From positions 1-64,000 of the forward strand of contig NZ_AQGU01000020.1 of assembly GCF_014905615.1 (NCBI RefSeq): a stretch of DNA of 64,000 nt. Direction: 5' to 3'. This document shows positions 49,457 to 62,026 of this stretch, piece after piece; position 1 is the stretch's first letter; each line of letters begins with the position of its first letter. The notes under the pieces are model-generated. The model did no database searches. It was not told where the DNA came from and saw only the letters and a program-made list of their open reading frames with translations. The stretch is from Pseudoalteromonas aliena SW19. GTDB lineage: Bacteria > Pseudomonadota > Gammaproteobacteria > Enterobacterales > Alteromonadaceae. The position numbers and the translations under genes were made by a program.

Positions 49457-50242
49457 GTGGCAAAAGTCATCGCATTAGCAAATCAAAAAGGTGGAGTGGG
49501 TAAAACTACAACCGCTGTTAATCTCGCTGCGTCCATGGCTGCAACGAAACGTAAAGTGCTGTTAATTGATCTCGATCCGCAAGGTAATGCGACTATGGGT
49601 AGTGGCGTGGATAAGTATGGCGATGTGCCAACTATTTACGATTTGCTAATTGAAGATAAACCTATAGAAGACGTAATCATCAAAGAAACGTCGGGCGAAT
49701 ATCATATGATTGCTGCAAATGGTGACGTAACCGCTGCAGAAGTTAAGCTTATGGAATTATTTGCTCGTGAAGTGCGTTTGCGTAACGCGCTTGAAAAAAT
49801 TCAGGATCAGTACGAATTTATTTTTATCGACTGTCCCCCTTCTCTAAATATGCTAACGGTTAACGCCATGGCAGCAGCCGATTCTATTTTAGTACCGATG
49901 CAGTGTGAGTATTATGCGCTCGAAGGACTAACAGCATTAATGGATACGATTACGCAACTTGCTAAGTTAGTGAATCCTAGCTTACAAATTGAAGGCATAC
50001 TTCGTACTATGTATGATCCACGCAATCGTTTAGCAAATGATGTATCAGAACAATTAAAACAACATTTTGGCGATAAAGTATATCGCACGGTGATCCCACG
50101 TAATGTTCGCTTAGCGGAAGCCCCAAGTTTTGGTACTCCTGCTATGTATTATGACCGGGCATCAAGTGGCGCTAAAGCCTATTTAGCACTTGCTGGTGAA
50201 ATGCTGCGCAGAAAAGAAAAAACAGCGTCAGTTGTCGCCTAA
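49457..50242 (+). CDS. parA: chromosome partitioning ATPase ParA (Soj)
   Basis: 261 aa with the deviant Walker A KGGVGKTTT at residues 10-18, FIDCPPSLNMLT and the C-terminal Soj family pattern; no N-terminal HTH, so chromosomal (type Ib-like) ParA. GTG start at 49457. It moves ParB-parS complexes on the nucleoid. It is immediately upstream of parB. Confidence 0.95.
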   Translation: MAKVIALANQKGGVGKTTTAVNLAASMAATKRKVLLIDLDPQGNATMGSGVDKYGDVPTIYDLLIEDKPIEDVIIKETSGEYHMIAANGDVTAAEVKLMELFAREVRLRNALEKIQDQYEFIFIDCPPSLNMLTVNAMAAADSILVPMQCEYYALEGLTALMDTITQLAKLVNPSLQIEGILRTMYDPRNRLANDVSEQLKQHFGDKVYRTVIPRNVRLAEAPSFGTPAMYYDRASSGAKAYLALAGEMLRRKEKTASVVA

Positions 50243-50262
50243 CTTTGAGGTAAAAAAATAAC

Positions 50263-51189
50263 ATGTCTGCTAAAAAACGAGGTTTAGGCCGAGGACTCGA
50301 CGCACTTTTAAGTTCGTCAAAGCCTGCACCAATCGAAAGCAAGGAACAAGACACATCAAATGTGACCGAAGCTGTGCAAAATGCAGCTGGACCTAATAAC
50401 AGTGAATTACAAAAACTCCCTATTGAGTTTTTACACTCAGGTAAATATCAACCTCGTAAAGACATGTCTGAAGAAGCGTTAGAAGAGCTTGCTAGTTCTA
50501 TTCGCTCACAAGGGATAATTCAACCAATAGTTGTACGCCCTGTTGCCCACAATAGTTTTGAAATCATAGCGGGTGAGCGTCGTTGGCGCGCAGCGCAAAT
50601 AGCAAAGCTTGAAACGGTACCTTGTATTATTAAAGATGTACCAGATGAAGCAGCCGTTGCTATTGCACTGATAGAAAATATTCAGCGTGAAGACTTAAAT
50701 GCAATGGAAGAAGCAGTTGCGTTAAATCGCCTACTTAATGAATTTGAATTAACACATCAGCAAGTAGCTGATGCCGTTGGTAAATCACGCACCACAGTCA
50801 CTAATTTATTACGCTTAAATAATTTAAACGGTGATGTGAAAATTTTGTTAGAGCATGGTGATATCGAAATGGGTCATGCGCGTTGCTTATTAGCCCTTGA
50901 AGGTGAAGCACAATCCGATGCTGCTCGTTTAGCTGTAGCTAAAGCGCTCACTGTTCGTGAAACAGAAAAGCTAGTACGCTCAATTTTAGAGCCGATACCA
51001 GCCAAAGAAGTCATTGAAAAAGATCCAGATGTTAAGCAGTTAGAGCAACAACTCGCTGAAAACCTTGGTGCCAAAGTAGAAATTAACTACAACAAAAAAG
51101 GCAAAGGTAAACTGGTTATTTCATATACAAATTTAGATGAGTTAGACGGCATTTTAAACCGTATCAATCACGACAATACCCACCATTAA
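50263..51189 (+). CDS. parB: chromosome partitioning protein ParB (Spo0J)
   Basis: 308 aa. N-terminal CTPase/ParB-N domain with GERRWRAAQIA, central HTH (HQQVADAVGKSRTTVTNLLRL) and a C-terminal dimerisation domain. It binds parS; two matching sites are in recF (36688 and 37327). 20 bp after parA. Confidence 0.95.
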   Translation: MSAKKRGLGRGLDALLSSSKPAPIESKEQDTSNVTEAVQNAAGPNNSELQKLPIEFLHSGKYQPRKDMSEEALEELASSIRSQGIIQPIVVRPVAHNSFEIIAGERRWRAAQIAKLETVPCIIKDVPDEAAVAIALIENIQREDLNAMEEAVALNRLLNEFELTHQQVADAVGKSRTTVTNLLRLNNLNGDVKILLEHGDIEMGHARCLLALEGEAQSDAARLAVAKALTVRETEKLVRSILEPIPAKEVIEKDPDVKQLEQQLAENLGAKVEINYNKKGKGKLVISYTNLDELDGILNRINHDNTHH

Positions 51190-51197
51190 TTTATTAC

Positions 51198-51215
51198 ATG
51201 TCTGAAAAGAGACAT
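51198..51215 (+). terminator. weak hairpin after parB
   Basis: ATGTCT (51198-51203) and AGACAT (51210-51215) with a 6-nt loop and a short T run. Possibly a partial terminator before the atp promoter. Confidence 0.35.
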
Positions 51216-51331
51216 TTGTAGCCATTTTGTGTTACAAACCGTCTACTCAAGTTGCAAAACTGGCAGGATTAAGTATAATTTCGCCAGTTTTAACACCCTA
51301 ACAATTAGAACGCCATAAAGGTTAACTAACA

Positions 51332-51712
51332 GTGACTAATAAGTTAGCAAGTCCATATCGACTTGCCGCATTAAAGTTAATTTGTCTTCAGGGAGTTGTA
51401 GCATTAATTGCTGCTGTAATTATTTTTTTTAGTTCGGGAGTCAATGCCGCACTTTCATCACTCGCTGGTGGCGCTGTAGCAGTACTTCCACATTTTGTAT
51501 TTGCGCTCTATGCATTCAGATATATGGGAGCAAGTAGAGCAGATCAAGCGTATGCTTCGTTAAAACGCGGCAACGGATTAAAATTTATGCTAACAATCGT
51601 ATTGTTTGCGCTAGTACTAAAGCATTTTCCGGTGATTTTATTACCTTTTTTTAGTAGTTATGTACTGGCGTTATTTACTGGATTGTTTGCACCCGTTTTT
51701 TTTAAACATTAA
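51332..51712 (+). CDS. atpI: ATP synthase protein I
   Basis: 126 aa membrane protein with about four hydrophobic segments, the first gene of the atp operon. AtpI is thought to help assemble the c-ring. GTG start at 51332 with AAAGG upstream. Confidence 0.9.
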   Translation: MTNKLASPYRLAALKLICLQGVVALIAAVIIFFSSGVNAALSSLAGGAVAVLPHFVFALYAFRYMGASRADQAYASLKRGNGLKFMLTIVLFALVLKHFPVILLPFFSSYVLALFTGLFAPVFFKH

Positions 51713-52880
<1,168 letters not shown>

Positions 52881-52921
52881 TTTTATTTTTTGAACAGCTT
52901 ACTATTTAAGGAGGAGCGGTT

Positions 52922-53392
52922 GTGAATTTAAACGCCACTCTTATCGGTGAATTGATTGCGTTTACGGTGTTCGTATTATTTTGTATGAAATACGTATGGC
53001 CACCACTAAACGGTGCAATTGAAGCTCGCCAGAAAAAAATCGAAGATGGTTTAGCTGCCTCTGATAGAGCCGAAAAAGACTTAGAACTTGCGCAAAAGAA
53101 AGCTGCTGAACAGCTTAAAGATGCAAAAGCTCAAGCGGCTGATATCATTGATCAAGCTAAAAAGCGTGCAGTGCTAATTGTTGACGAAGAAACAGTTCGT
53201 GGACAGCAAGAGCGTGAAAATATCATTGCTCAAGGGCACTCTGAAGTTGAGTCTGAGCGTAATCGTGTAACAGAAGAGCTACGTAAGCAAGTAGCAACTC
53301 TTGCAGTGATTGGCGCAGAACGTATTTTAGAGCGTGAAATTAATCAAGCCGCACATAGTGACATCGTTGAAAAACTTGTCGCTGAGCTGTAA
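52922..53392 (+). CDS. atpF: ATP synthase F0 subunit b
   Basis: 156 aa. One N-terminal TM helix (about 5-25) and a long charged coiled-coil stalk. GTG start at 52922 with AGGAGCGG upstream. Peripheral stalk of the synthase. Confidence 0.95.
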   Translation: MNLNATLIGELIAFTVFVLFCMKYVWPPLNGAIEARQKKIEDGLAASDRAEKDLELAQKKAAEQLKDAKAQAADIIDQAKKRAVLIVDEETVRGQQERENIIAQGHSEVESERNRVTEELRKQVATLAVIGAERILEREINQAAHSDIVEKLVAEL

Positions 53393-53408
53393 TTAGGAGG
53401 GTATGAGC

Positions 53409-53942
53409 ATGTCTGAATTGACTACTATCGCTCGCCCATACGCTAAAGCGGCTTTTGAACTTGCCGTTGAAAAAGGCACTATAGAAAGTTGGAATGACAT
53501 GTTGTTCTTTGCTGGCCACGTTGCCGGTGATGAACAAGCATCAGCCATTCTATCTGGATTGCCTACTGCTCATGCACAAGCTGAATTATTTATCAGCATT
53601 TGTGCAGAGCAGCTCAACGAACAAGGTCAAAACCTAGTTAAGGTGATGGCTGAAAATGGACGTTTGATAGCACTACCTGCAGTTGCACAGTTATTTGCTG
53701 AATTTAAAGCAGAATACGACAAAGAAATCGAAGTAGACGTGATTTCGGCAACACCTCTTGCTGCAACGCAGCAGGAGTCATTGGTAGCGGCACTTGAAAA
53801 ACGTTTCGCACGCAAAGTTAAGCTGAATTGTAGTGAAGACGCTACAGTTGTTGGCGGCCTTATTATTAAGGCGGGTGACACTGTAATCGACGGCTCTTTA
53901 CGCGGTAAATTAAATCGCTTAGCCACAACACTACAATCGTAA
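53409..53942 (+). CDS. atpH: ATP synthase F1 subunit delta
   Basis: 177 aa, normal length. It links F1 to the b stalk. I choose ATG 53409 (8 bp after AGGAGG) over ATG 53403, which is only 2 bp from it. Start [14 protein letters not shown] is typical. Confidence 0.95.
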   Translation: MSELTTIARPYAKAAFELAVEKGTIESWNDMLFFAGHVAGDEQASAILSGLPTAHAQAELFISICAEQLNEQGQNLVKVMAENGRLIALPAVAQLFAEFKAEYDKEIEVDVISATPLAATQQESLVAALEKRFARKVKLNCSEDATVVGGLIIKAGDTVIDGSLRGKLNRLATTLQS

Positions 53943-53956
53943 TTGGGAAAAAGAGC

Positions 53957-55498
53957 ATGCAACTTAATTCCACTGAAATTTCAGAACTAATCAAACAACG
54001 TATTGAGAAGTTCGAAGTTGTAAGTGAAGCTCGTAACGAAGGTACTATTGTATCTGTTACTGACGGTATCATCCGCATCCACGGTCTAGCTGACTGTATG
54101 CAAGGTGAAATGATTGAGCTTCCAGGCAGCCGTTATGCTATCGCACTAAACCTTGAGCGCGACTCAATTGGTGCAGTAGTAATGGGTCCTTACGCTGACC
54201 TTACTGAAGGCGTAAAAGTATATACAACTGGTCGTATCTTAGAAGTTCCTGTTGGCCCTGGTCTACTTGGTCGTGTTGTAAACACACTAGGTGCACCAAT
54301 CGATGGTAAAGGCGCTTTAGATAACGACGGGTTTGAACCTGTAGAAAAAATTGCACCAGGTGTAATCGAGCGTAAATCTGTAGATGAGCCAGTTCAAACT
54401 GGTTATAAATCTATTGATGCGATGATTCCAGTTGGTCGTGGTCAACGTGAACTTATCATTGGGGATCGCCAAACAGGTAAAACTGCACTAGCAATCGATG
54501 CAATCATCAATCAAAAAGACACAGGCGTTAAGTGTGTGTACGTAGCGATTGGTCAAAAAGCATCTACTATTGCTAACGTAGTACGTAAATTAGAAGAGCA
54601 TGGTGCACTAGCAAATACTATCGTAGTTGTTGCATCTGCTTCTGAATCTGCGGCACTTCAGTACTTAGCACCGTTCGCGGGCTGTACTATGGGTGAATAC
54701 TTCCGTGACCGTGGTGAAAACGCGTTAATCGTATATGATGATTTGTCTAAGCAAGCAGTTGCTTACCGTCAAATTTCATTACTACTTAAGCGTCCACCAG
54801 GCCGTGAAGCATACCCAGGTGACGTATTCTACCTTCACTCTCGTCTTTTAGAGCGTGCATCGCGTGTAAACGCTGAGTACGTTGAAAAGTTCACCAATGG
54901 TGAAGTGAAAGGTAAAACAGGTTCATTGACGGCATTGCCAATCATTGAAACTCAAGGCGGCGACGTTTCTGCGTTCGTACCGACTAACGTTATCTCTATC
55001 ACCGATGGTCAGATTTTCTTAGAAACTGACTTATTCAACTCAGGTATCCGTCCGGCAGTAAATGCTGGTATCTCGGTATCGCGTGTTGGTGGTGCTGCGC
55101 AAACTAAAATCGTTAAGAAACTAGGTGGCGGTATTCGTCTAGCCCTAGCTCAGTACCGTGAATTAGCTGCGTTCTCGCAGTTCGCGTCTGACCTTGATGA
55201 TGCAACTCGTGCTCAACTTGAGCATGGTGAGCGTGTAACAGAGCTAATGAAGCAGAAGCAGTACGCGCCAATGTCTGTTGCTGAAATGTCTTTGTCGCTA
55301 TTTGCTGCTGAAAAAGGCTTCCTTCAAGATATCGAAATCGCGAAAATCGGTGACTTTGAAGAGGCTTTACTTTCTTATGCAACTAGCACATACGCAGAGC
55401 TTGTGGCTCAAATCAATGAAACAGGTAACTTAAATGCCGAGATCGAAGCGCAGCTTAAAGAACTTCTAGAGAAGTTCAAGTCTACGCAAACTTGGTAA
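53957..55498 (+). CDS. atpA: ATP synthase F1 subunit alpha
   Basis: 513 aa non-catalytic nucleotide-binding subunit. P-loop GDRQTGKTA near residue 169; N terminus [20 protein letters not shown] matches E. coli AtpA closely. Confidence 0.98.
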   Translation: MQLNSTEISELIKQRIEKFEVVSEARNEGTIVSVTDGIIRIHGLADCMQGEMIELPGSRYAIALNLERDSIGAVVMGPYADLTEGVKVYTTGRILEVPVGPGLLGRVVNTLGAPIDGKGALDNDGFEPVEKIAPGVIERKSVDEPVQTGYKSIDAMIPVGRGQRELIIGDRQTGKTALAIDAIINQKDTGVKCVYVAIGQKASTIANVVRKLEEHGALANTIVVVASASESAALQYLAPFAGCTMGEYFRDRGENALIVYDDLSKQAVAYRQISLLLKRPPGREAYPGDVFYLHSRLLERASRVNAEYVEKFTNGEVKGKTGSLTALPIIETQGGDVSAFVPTNVISITDGQIFLETDLFNSGIRPAVNAGISVSRVGGAAQTKIVKKLGGGIRLALAQYRELAAFSQFASDLDDATRAQLEHGERVTELMKQKQYAPMSVAEMSLSLFAAEKGFLQDIEIAKIGDFEEALLSYATSTYAELVAQINETGNLNAEIEAQLKELLEKFKSTQTW

Positions 55499-55558
55499 TT
55501 TAGTTATTAATGGTGCGCTTTAGTTTTCTAAAGCACACCTTGATTCGGAGAGAGAGTC

Positions 55559-56419
55559 ATGGCCAGCGGAAAAGAGATTAAAAGCAAGATCGGGAGTATT
55601 AAAAATACTCAAAAGATCACTAGCGCAATGGAAATGGTTGCTGCGTCTAAAATGAAAAGGGCGCAAGAACGCGTTGCTTCAAGCCGTCCATACGCTGACA
55701 AATTACGTGAAGTAATTGGTCGTGTTGCTCAAGCAAATCTTGATTTTACTCACCCGTTCTTGAAAGAACGTGAAGTAAAACGAGTTGGTTATATTGTTAT
55801 CTCTACAGACCGTGGTCTGTGTGGCGGCTTAAACTCAAACGAGTTTAAGAAAGTTGCACTTGATGTTAAAGCGTGGAAAGAAAAAGGTGTTAATGCTGAA
55901 TTTGCTACTTTAGGTAGTAAAGCAGCTGGCTTCTTTCAACGTTTTGGTGGTCAACTACTCGCTAAAAAAGCGGGCCTAGGAGATAAACCTTCAGTACAAG
56001 ACGTAATTGGTCCTGTAAAAGTTATGCTTGATGCATTTTCTGAAGGCAAAATAGACCGTTTATTCTTGGTATATAACAAGTTCGTTAATACCATGAAGCA
56101 AGAGCCAATTATAGATCAGTTACTCCCTTTGCCAAAAGCTGAAGAAGAAGTATCTGCCCACACATGGGATTACTTATATGAGCCAAACCCAGAGGCTATT
56201 TTAGAGTCTTTGTTAGTACGCTTTATTGAGTCTCAAGCATACCAAGGTGTGGTAGAAAATGCTGCCTCTGAACAGGCTGCTCGTATGGTTGCAATGAAAG
56301 CTGCAACTGATAACGCAGGTGACCTTATGGATGAGCTACAGCTTGTTTATAACAAGGCTCGCCAAGCAGCAATCACACAAGAAATTAGTGAGATTTGTTC
56401 TGGCTCAGCAGCAGTTTAA
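55559..56419 (+). CDS. atpG: ATP synthase F1 subunit gamma
   Basis: 286 aa central shaft. N terminus [28 protein letters not shown] and the C-terminal helix [13 protein letters not shown] are diagnostic. Rotates inside the alpha3beta3 ring. Confidence 0.98.
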   Translation: MASGKEIKSKIGSIKNTQKITSAMEMVAASKMKRAQERVASSRPYADKLREVIGRVAQANLDFTHPFLKEREVKRVGYIVISTDRGLCGGLNSNEFKKVALDVKAWKEKGVNAEFATLGSKAAGFFQRFGGQLLAKKAGLGDKPSVQDVIGPVKVMLDAFSEGKIDRLFLVYNKFVNTMKQEPIIDQLLPLPKAEEEVSAHTWDYLYEPNPEAILESLLVRFIESQAYQGVVENAASEQAARMVAMKAATDNAGDLMDELQLVYNKARQAAITQEISEICSGSAAV

Positions 56420-56431
56420 TGCTTCGGGTAA

Positions 56432-57838
<1,407 letters not shown>

Positions 57839-57851
57839 ATAGGAGGGTAGT

Positions 57852-58274
57852 ATGACAGCTATGACTGTACATCTTGACGTAGTAAGCGCTGAGCAGAGTT
57901 TATTTTCTGGTCTTGTTGAATCGATTCAAGTATCTGGTAGTGAAGGCGAGCTAGGTGTAAACCTAGGCCACGCTCCATTACTAACTGCCCTTAAACCTGG
58001 TATGGTACGTTTAGTTAAGCAATTTGGTCACGAAGACGTGATGTATGTTGCTGGCGGTACGTTAGAGGTTCAACCTAATCGCATTACGATTCTTGCAGAT
58101 ACTGCAGTTCGTGGTGAAGATTTAGATGAAGACTCTGCGCAAAAAGCTAAACGTGAAGCTGAAGAGCAAATGACAAAAACGTCTGCAACAGAGTTGGATT
58201 ATCAACATGCAGCCGTACAGCTTGCAGAAGCAATTGCGCAGTTACGCGTAATTCAGCAGTTACGTCACAAGTAA
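57852..58274 (+). CDS. atpC: ATP synthase F1 subunit epsilon
   Basis: 140 aa: N-terminal beta-sandwich and C-terminal helical hairpin that can inhibit ATPase activity. ATG 57852 has AGGAGG 5 bp upstream; a second ATG at 57861 is less well placed. Last gene of atpIBEFHAGDC. Confidence 0.96.
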   Translation: MTAMTVHLDVVSAEQSLFSGLVESIQVSGSEGELGVNLGHAPLLTALKPGMVRLVKQFGHEDVMYVAGGTLEVQPNRITILADTAVRGEDLDEDSAQKAKREAEEQMTKTSATELDYQHAAVQLAEAIAQLRVIQQLRHK

Positions 58275-58290
58275 GCCTATCCGGTTTGTT

Positions 58291-58317
58291 AAAAGCCCAC
58301 TTTATGTGGGCTTTTTT
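58291..58317 (+). terminator. terminator of the atp operon
   Basis: AAAAGCCCAC (58291-58300), TTTAT loop, GTGGGCTTTTTT (58306-58317). Strong intrinsic terminator. Confidence 0.93.
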
Positions 58318-58429
58318 GTGCCTGTAATTAATGACAGTGATGATCTTAACTGTTAACCTATCGTTCATAATGTGTCTGTTTATTGGTAATTTTGACTGAC
58401 ATGAAATGGAATGGTTAAGATAAGTTGTA

Positions 58430-60592
58430 ATGAAAGAAGCTAATTTTCCTAGAACTGTAAAAGAAATTAAATTTGGAGCTTGGAGCTTAAACCCTAAGTT
58501 GCAAATGATTTATGATGGCGAAGTAGAAAGAGAGCTTGAGCCGCTTCTTTTTAAAATACTTTCTTATTTGATTATTAATAAAGAAGAGATAATTACCCGC
58601 CAAGATTTAATTGATGATGTTTGGTGTCAGCATTATGTTGATGATAATGCAATCAATCGAGCTATGTCCGAACTTAGGAAAGTCTTAAAATCCGAAATAC
58701 AACGCGGATTAGTGGTAAAAACGCATTATAGAAAGGGTTATAGCTTTTTCTTAGAGCCTGAAGTAATTTATTATGAGGAAAATACCTCGCTTTCAAACGC
58801 GTCTTTTGCTCATGCACAAAAAGGCTCTCTTGCGTCACAAGAATCTTATGATATTAAACCTAAGTTATTCAGTATATCTATACTAGTTGTGATATCTCTT
58901 GCAGCTATAATCTTTTATTCATACATAAACTTTTATAAAAATCATAATATAAAAAGTATAGATGATACTTACAAAGCTGATATTGAAAATATTAATGTTG
59001 TAAATAAAGAATACAAAGAAGAAACGCTTTCATGGATGCAAGGTAAATATACCGAAATAATGGTATCTCCAATTAGTAATTTAGCCGCATTTTCTTTTAT
59101 TAAAAAAGAGGGAAACTTTTCTTCATTGATGGTAAAAAACTTAACCACTGGCCAAGAAAATCAAATTAGTGAATTAAATGCCAATGTGTATCCTGTTGGA
59201 TGGTCATCTTCAAACAATGAAATTATTTATAGGATTCAGAATAATTCAAAATGCGAAGTGTGGAGTAATGACAGCAGCTCAACAAAAAGTAGTAAGTTTA
59301 TCTCCGATTGTCAGTATCAAAGCTTTTTTGGAACTACTGTTGATGATAAGACTTTTGTTTATTCAAAATATGGCTATAGGGGAAAGGAGCAATTATCCGT
59401 TATTGTAAATAGAAACTTAATTACAGGGGCTGAGTTTCAGATTAGTTCTCCCAACTTGAGCTCTTTTGGAGATAAATTTTTACACTATATTAAAAGTGAT
59501 AGAACAGTAATTTTTGAGAGGAACCAGTTAGAAAGTAGTGAGCTTTTTATTACTGATTTGGAGGGGGGTAATCAGACTAAGTTATACTCCTCAAAAAACA
59601 GAATATGGGCAGTCAATTATTTCGAGAAAACAGATATTTTAGCTTGGTTTGATAATGTAGAAAATACCTTATATAACTATTCACTATTAAAAAGGAAAAT
59701 CACTAGAAAAATCTCAATGGATAAAATAAGCGATTATTCAAGTGTTTACCCTATCAGTGAAACAAATATTATTGCCGCAACTAACCCGTATGTTTTTGGG
59801 GTTTATCGGCTTGATTTAGAAAAATCTGATTTTTCTGTTATTGAATCAGATAAGTCTAAAGAACGTTTCTCGGTTGGTTTTAGAGATGAAAAAATAGCTT
59901 ATTTGACTCACTCTGATGGTAGTCAAAAATCAATACTGACTTTTATAGAGAAGACAGGAGAAAAAACAAGTAGTGAGATTAATAATAATTATAAAGCGAT
60001 TAGACTTGCCAAAGAAAAGCGAGAGATGTTGGTATTAAATGATAGTAGATTAGAAATTATTGATGAGGATACATTTTCTGTAATTGATATCATAGAGGCA
60101 AAGGGAACTATAGTCTCAGCTGAATATATTAATAAAGATAATATTGCTTATGTAATACATCAGGGTAATGGAAAGCAGAACCTTAGCTATGTATATAATA
60201 GAGAAACCTCTAACAGTTTTTTAATTCCAATACCGCAAGCTATATGGCTAAATCAGTTGCCAAATGGAAACTTTATAGCTTTATTACCACATAATGAGCT
60301 GCATGTTTTTGACTCATCATCAGGAAAAGTTATTGTTACGATAAAGTTAAATAAGTTATTTTATCGACATTCACTTTCTTTAGACGAAGGTAAGTTAATT
60401 CACTCTAACGGTAGAAGTATTTATTTATACAACTTTGAAAAAGGGTTTACTAATAAACCAGAAAAGATTTATGACTTTGATAGTTCAATTTATGTAGTAG
60501 ACAGCATTAGTTATAATAGCTCTGAAGGTTTTATACTAATGGATTTAATAAAAAATGAGGATAATAGGTTAGTAATGGTATCAGCAGAATAG
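58430..60592 (+). CDS. CadC/ToxR-like membrane transcriptional regulator
   Basis: 720 aa. An OmpR-type winged helix (about residues 14-108, RQDLIDDVWCQHYVDDNAINRAMSELRKVLK) is followed by a linker, one TM helix (about 147-166) and a large periplasmic domain of about 550 residues. The latter has repeating beta-strand segments that look like a TolB/DPP-type propeller (inference). It is AT-rich compared with the neighbouring atp genes and stands alone downstream of their terminator. Its ligand and target are unknown; the peptide/adaptor genes 1.3 kb downstream are a possible target. Confidence 0.84.
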   Translation: MKEANFPRTVKEIKFGAWSLNPKLQMIYDGEVERELEPLLFKILSYLIINKEEIITRQDLIDDVWCQHYVDDNAINRAMSELRKVLKSEIQRGLVVKTHYRKGYSFFLEPEVIYYEENTSLSNASFAHAQKGSLASQESYDIKPKLFSISILVVISLAAIIFYSYINFYKNHNIKSIDDTYKADIENINVVNKEYKEETLSWMQGKYTEIMVSPISNLAAFSFIKKEGNFSSLMVKNLTTGQENQISELNANVYPVGWSSSNNEIIYRIQNNSKCEVWSNDSSSTKSSKFISDCQYQSFFGTTVDDKTFVYSKYGYRGKEQLSVIVNRNLITGAEFQISSPNLSSFGDKFLHYIKSDRTVIFERNQLESSELFITDLEGGNQTKLYSSKNRIWAVNYFEKTDILAWFDNVENTLYNYSLLKRKITRKISMDKISDYSSVYPISETNIIAATNPYVFGVYRLDLEKSDFSVIESDKSKERFSVGFRDEKIAYLTHSDGSQKSILTFIEKTGEKTSSEINNNYKAIRLAKEKREMLVLNDSRLEIIDEDTFSVIDIIEAKGTIVSAEYINKDNIAYVIHQGNGKQNLSYVYNRETSNSFLIPIPQAIWLNQLPNGNFIALLPHNELHVFDSSSGKVIVTIKLNKLFYRHSLSLDEGKLIHSNGRSIYLYNFEKGFTNKPEKIYDFDSSIYVVDSISYNSSEGFILMDLIKNEDNRLVMVSAE

Positions 60593-60699
60593 ATATGGAG
60601 TTTACTGTACTGAATGTGTATTCGTGTGATCACAAATAGGTTATGACGGTCTAGTTATCGAGTGGGATTATGACCCTGTAAATAAATAGGCTACAGTTT
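60593..60699. other. short gap between the regulator and IS remnant
   Basis: About 100 bp without a complete ORF or recognised site. It carries a small degenerate coding-looking stretch that I could not assign; the left boundary of the IS remnant is not defined. Confidence 0.3.
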
Positions 60700-61368
60700 A
60701 TGTGGTTTTTTGTAACGCTTGGGAGCTTTCTGCTAGATCTAGTAACTCACATGCTTTTTCTTGCCCCTGATTTCTGCGCGTCTGTAATAAGCTTTATTAA
60801 TTCATGACGTTCAGCTACGTTTATTAATCGTCCTCGTTGAAACCCCAGAGAACGTCTGCTTTAGTAAAGCGGCTGTTTCTGCTAACGCTTTGTCTTTACG
60901 ATTAAGCTCTTTTTGAAGCTGCTTAATTTCTTGTTTGAGCTGTTTACTGTCTGATTTTACGGGCTTGGTTGAAGGCCCTTTAGCAAAGTCGTGCTTCCAT
61001 TGTTTAATATGATGCGGGTAAAGCCCCTTGGCACGGCAATATTCATTAAGAATAGCTTCATCTAAACTAGCAGATTCAATAATAGCGTTAAGCCTTTCTG
61101 CTAAGCTCCAGTCATGAGCGCGTTTTTCTGCTGTCATGTGATTACCATTATTTTTAGTTTCAAGTTCATGGTTTTTACCAAGCGCGATCCATCGTTGCAA
61201 GATTGAATAACCGATACCTAAATTAAGCGCAATACCTTCTAAGCGAACATCATCACATTGAGATAATGCTTTTTCAACAGCTTGAACTTTAAATTAGTGT
61301 GTAAATCGACGTCTCATTTTATCTGCCTCTATTAAAAGTTAGAAGCGACAACTATCCTGACACAGGGG
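60700..61368 (-). mobile_element. decayed IS3-type insertion sequence (remnant 1)
   Basis: The remnant contains a disrupted orfA (60811-61317) and the first 40 or so codons of orfB (about 60700-60830, frames shifted, pattern INVAERHELIKLITDAQKSGARQEKACELL). The right end reads TGTGTCAGGATAGTTGTCGC on the minus strand, a plausible terminal repeat. The rest of orfB and the left end are missing. The element lies between the CadC-like gene and the peptide cassette. Confidence 0.75.
60811..61317 (-). pseudogene. IS3-type orfA transposase remnant
   Basis: Starting at ATG 61317 the frame reads MRRRFTH then a TAA stop (complement of 61294-61296), then continues as FKVQAVEKALSQCDDVRLEGI with a helix-turn-helix and a coiled-coil (KQLKQEIKQLQKELNRKDKALAETAALL). 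After ETAALL a small deletion shifts the frame: the expected ADVLWGFNEDD ending is present in another frame just downstream, and the slippery A-rich motif that should lie between is lost. The gene therefore cannot make a working product. Confidence 0.8.
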
Positions 61369-61414
61369 GTAAGTGGTAATGGAGCTATTTTCTAGAAGCT
61401 TTAAAGCGGAATGA

Positions 61415-61591
61415 ATGCCAAAGGTTGGATATAAAAATTTTAAGATGCAGAATGTAGAGAATAATTATTACAATAACTTTACACTGCATCATTATAACGC
61501 TGTTTTACCGCTAAATGAGCCTGAGGTTAGATACCAAGATCTTACAAGCCCTATAACTAAGGGATCTATGTTACATATCGAAGGGAGATAA
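61415..61591 (+). CDS. small ORF, 58 aa, doubtful
   Basis: ATG 61415 to TAA 61591, rich in Asn/Tyr/His with no signal peptide or known motif (starts MPKVGYKNFKMQNVENNY). It may be a real small gene or the leftover 3' end of a larger gene disrupted by the adjoining IS remnant. I do not recognise it. Confidence 0.25.
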   Translation: MPKVGYKNFKMQNVENNYYNNFTLHHYNAVLPLNEPEVRYQDLTSPITKGSMLHIEGR

Positions 61592-61593
61592 AT

Positions 61594-61619
61594 GCCCAAA
61601 GTATGGCGGTACTTTGGGC
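61594..61619. repeat. 10 bp perfect inverted repeat
   Basis: GCCCAAAGTA (61594-61603) and TACTTTGGGC (61610-61619) around a 6-nt loop. No T run on the plus strand. Could be a terminator for the small ORF, an operator or a leftover transposon end. Confidence 0.5.
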
Positions 61620-61864
61620 TACATATGCGAGAAAGCAAATGTAATAAGGATATTTAAAATACCTTATTTGGCTGAGTATTCAACATTTATTTTTATTATA
61701 AAAAACTTTTTATAATATAATTTATTATTATTATTATTTTTCAAAGCGTTAAGTGTAAATGTTATTGTCAAAAATAATGTTTAATAATTATATAAATTGA
61801 GTTTAGTAATCTAATATAGTCGTGAGTTTGAGATTTATATTAACGAGTATAATTGGATGGAAAT

Positions 61865-62026
61865 ATGAAATTATCATTAAAAAAGAAAAATTTGAAAAAG
61901 CTAAATACCTCTTTAGTTCGAACTTTAGATAATAAGGACTTGAAGAATGTTTTCGGTGGCTATGGGGAGCAAGGTGAAGCTCCTGTTGTTACTCATTCAA
62001 TCAAACGACCTACTACACGTCCATGA
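61865..62026 (+). CDS. double-glycine leader peptide precursor (bacteriocin/RiPP-like)
   Basis: 53 aa, missed by length cut-offs. A lysine-rich leader (MKLSLKKKNLKKLN, then TLDNKDLKNVF) ends in GG at residues 31-32. The 21-residue core after GG has Ser/Thr (T44, S46, T50, T51) but no Cys, is Pro/Arg-rich at its end and so is not a lanthipeptide of the Cys type. Leaders of the MKLxLxKKxLKxL form occur in gammaproteobacterial RiPP-like precursors exported by C39-peptidase ABC transporters. The stop overlaps the start of the adaptor gene (ATGA at 62023-62026). GGA lies just upstream of ATG 61865. Confidence 0.7.
   Translation: MKLSLKKKNLKKLNTSLVRTLDNKDLKNVFGGYGEQGEAPVVTHSIKRPTTRP

Larger units (their letters stand above)
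61369..61864. promoter_or_regulatory. upstream region of the peptide/adaptor genes
   Basis: About 500 bp. It has a short ORF (61415-61591), a 10 bp perfect inverted repeat (61594-61619) and a very AT-rich stretch (about 61675-61800) directly before the peptide gene, where a promoter would be expected. No regulator binding site can be assigned. Confidence 0.4.

Noticed and set aside
60600..60675. Short plus-strand coding-looking fragment ending PVNK after the CadC-like gene
   Set aside because: Too short, no start or ribosome site and no recognisable family.
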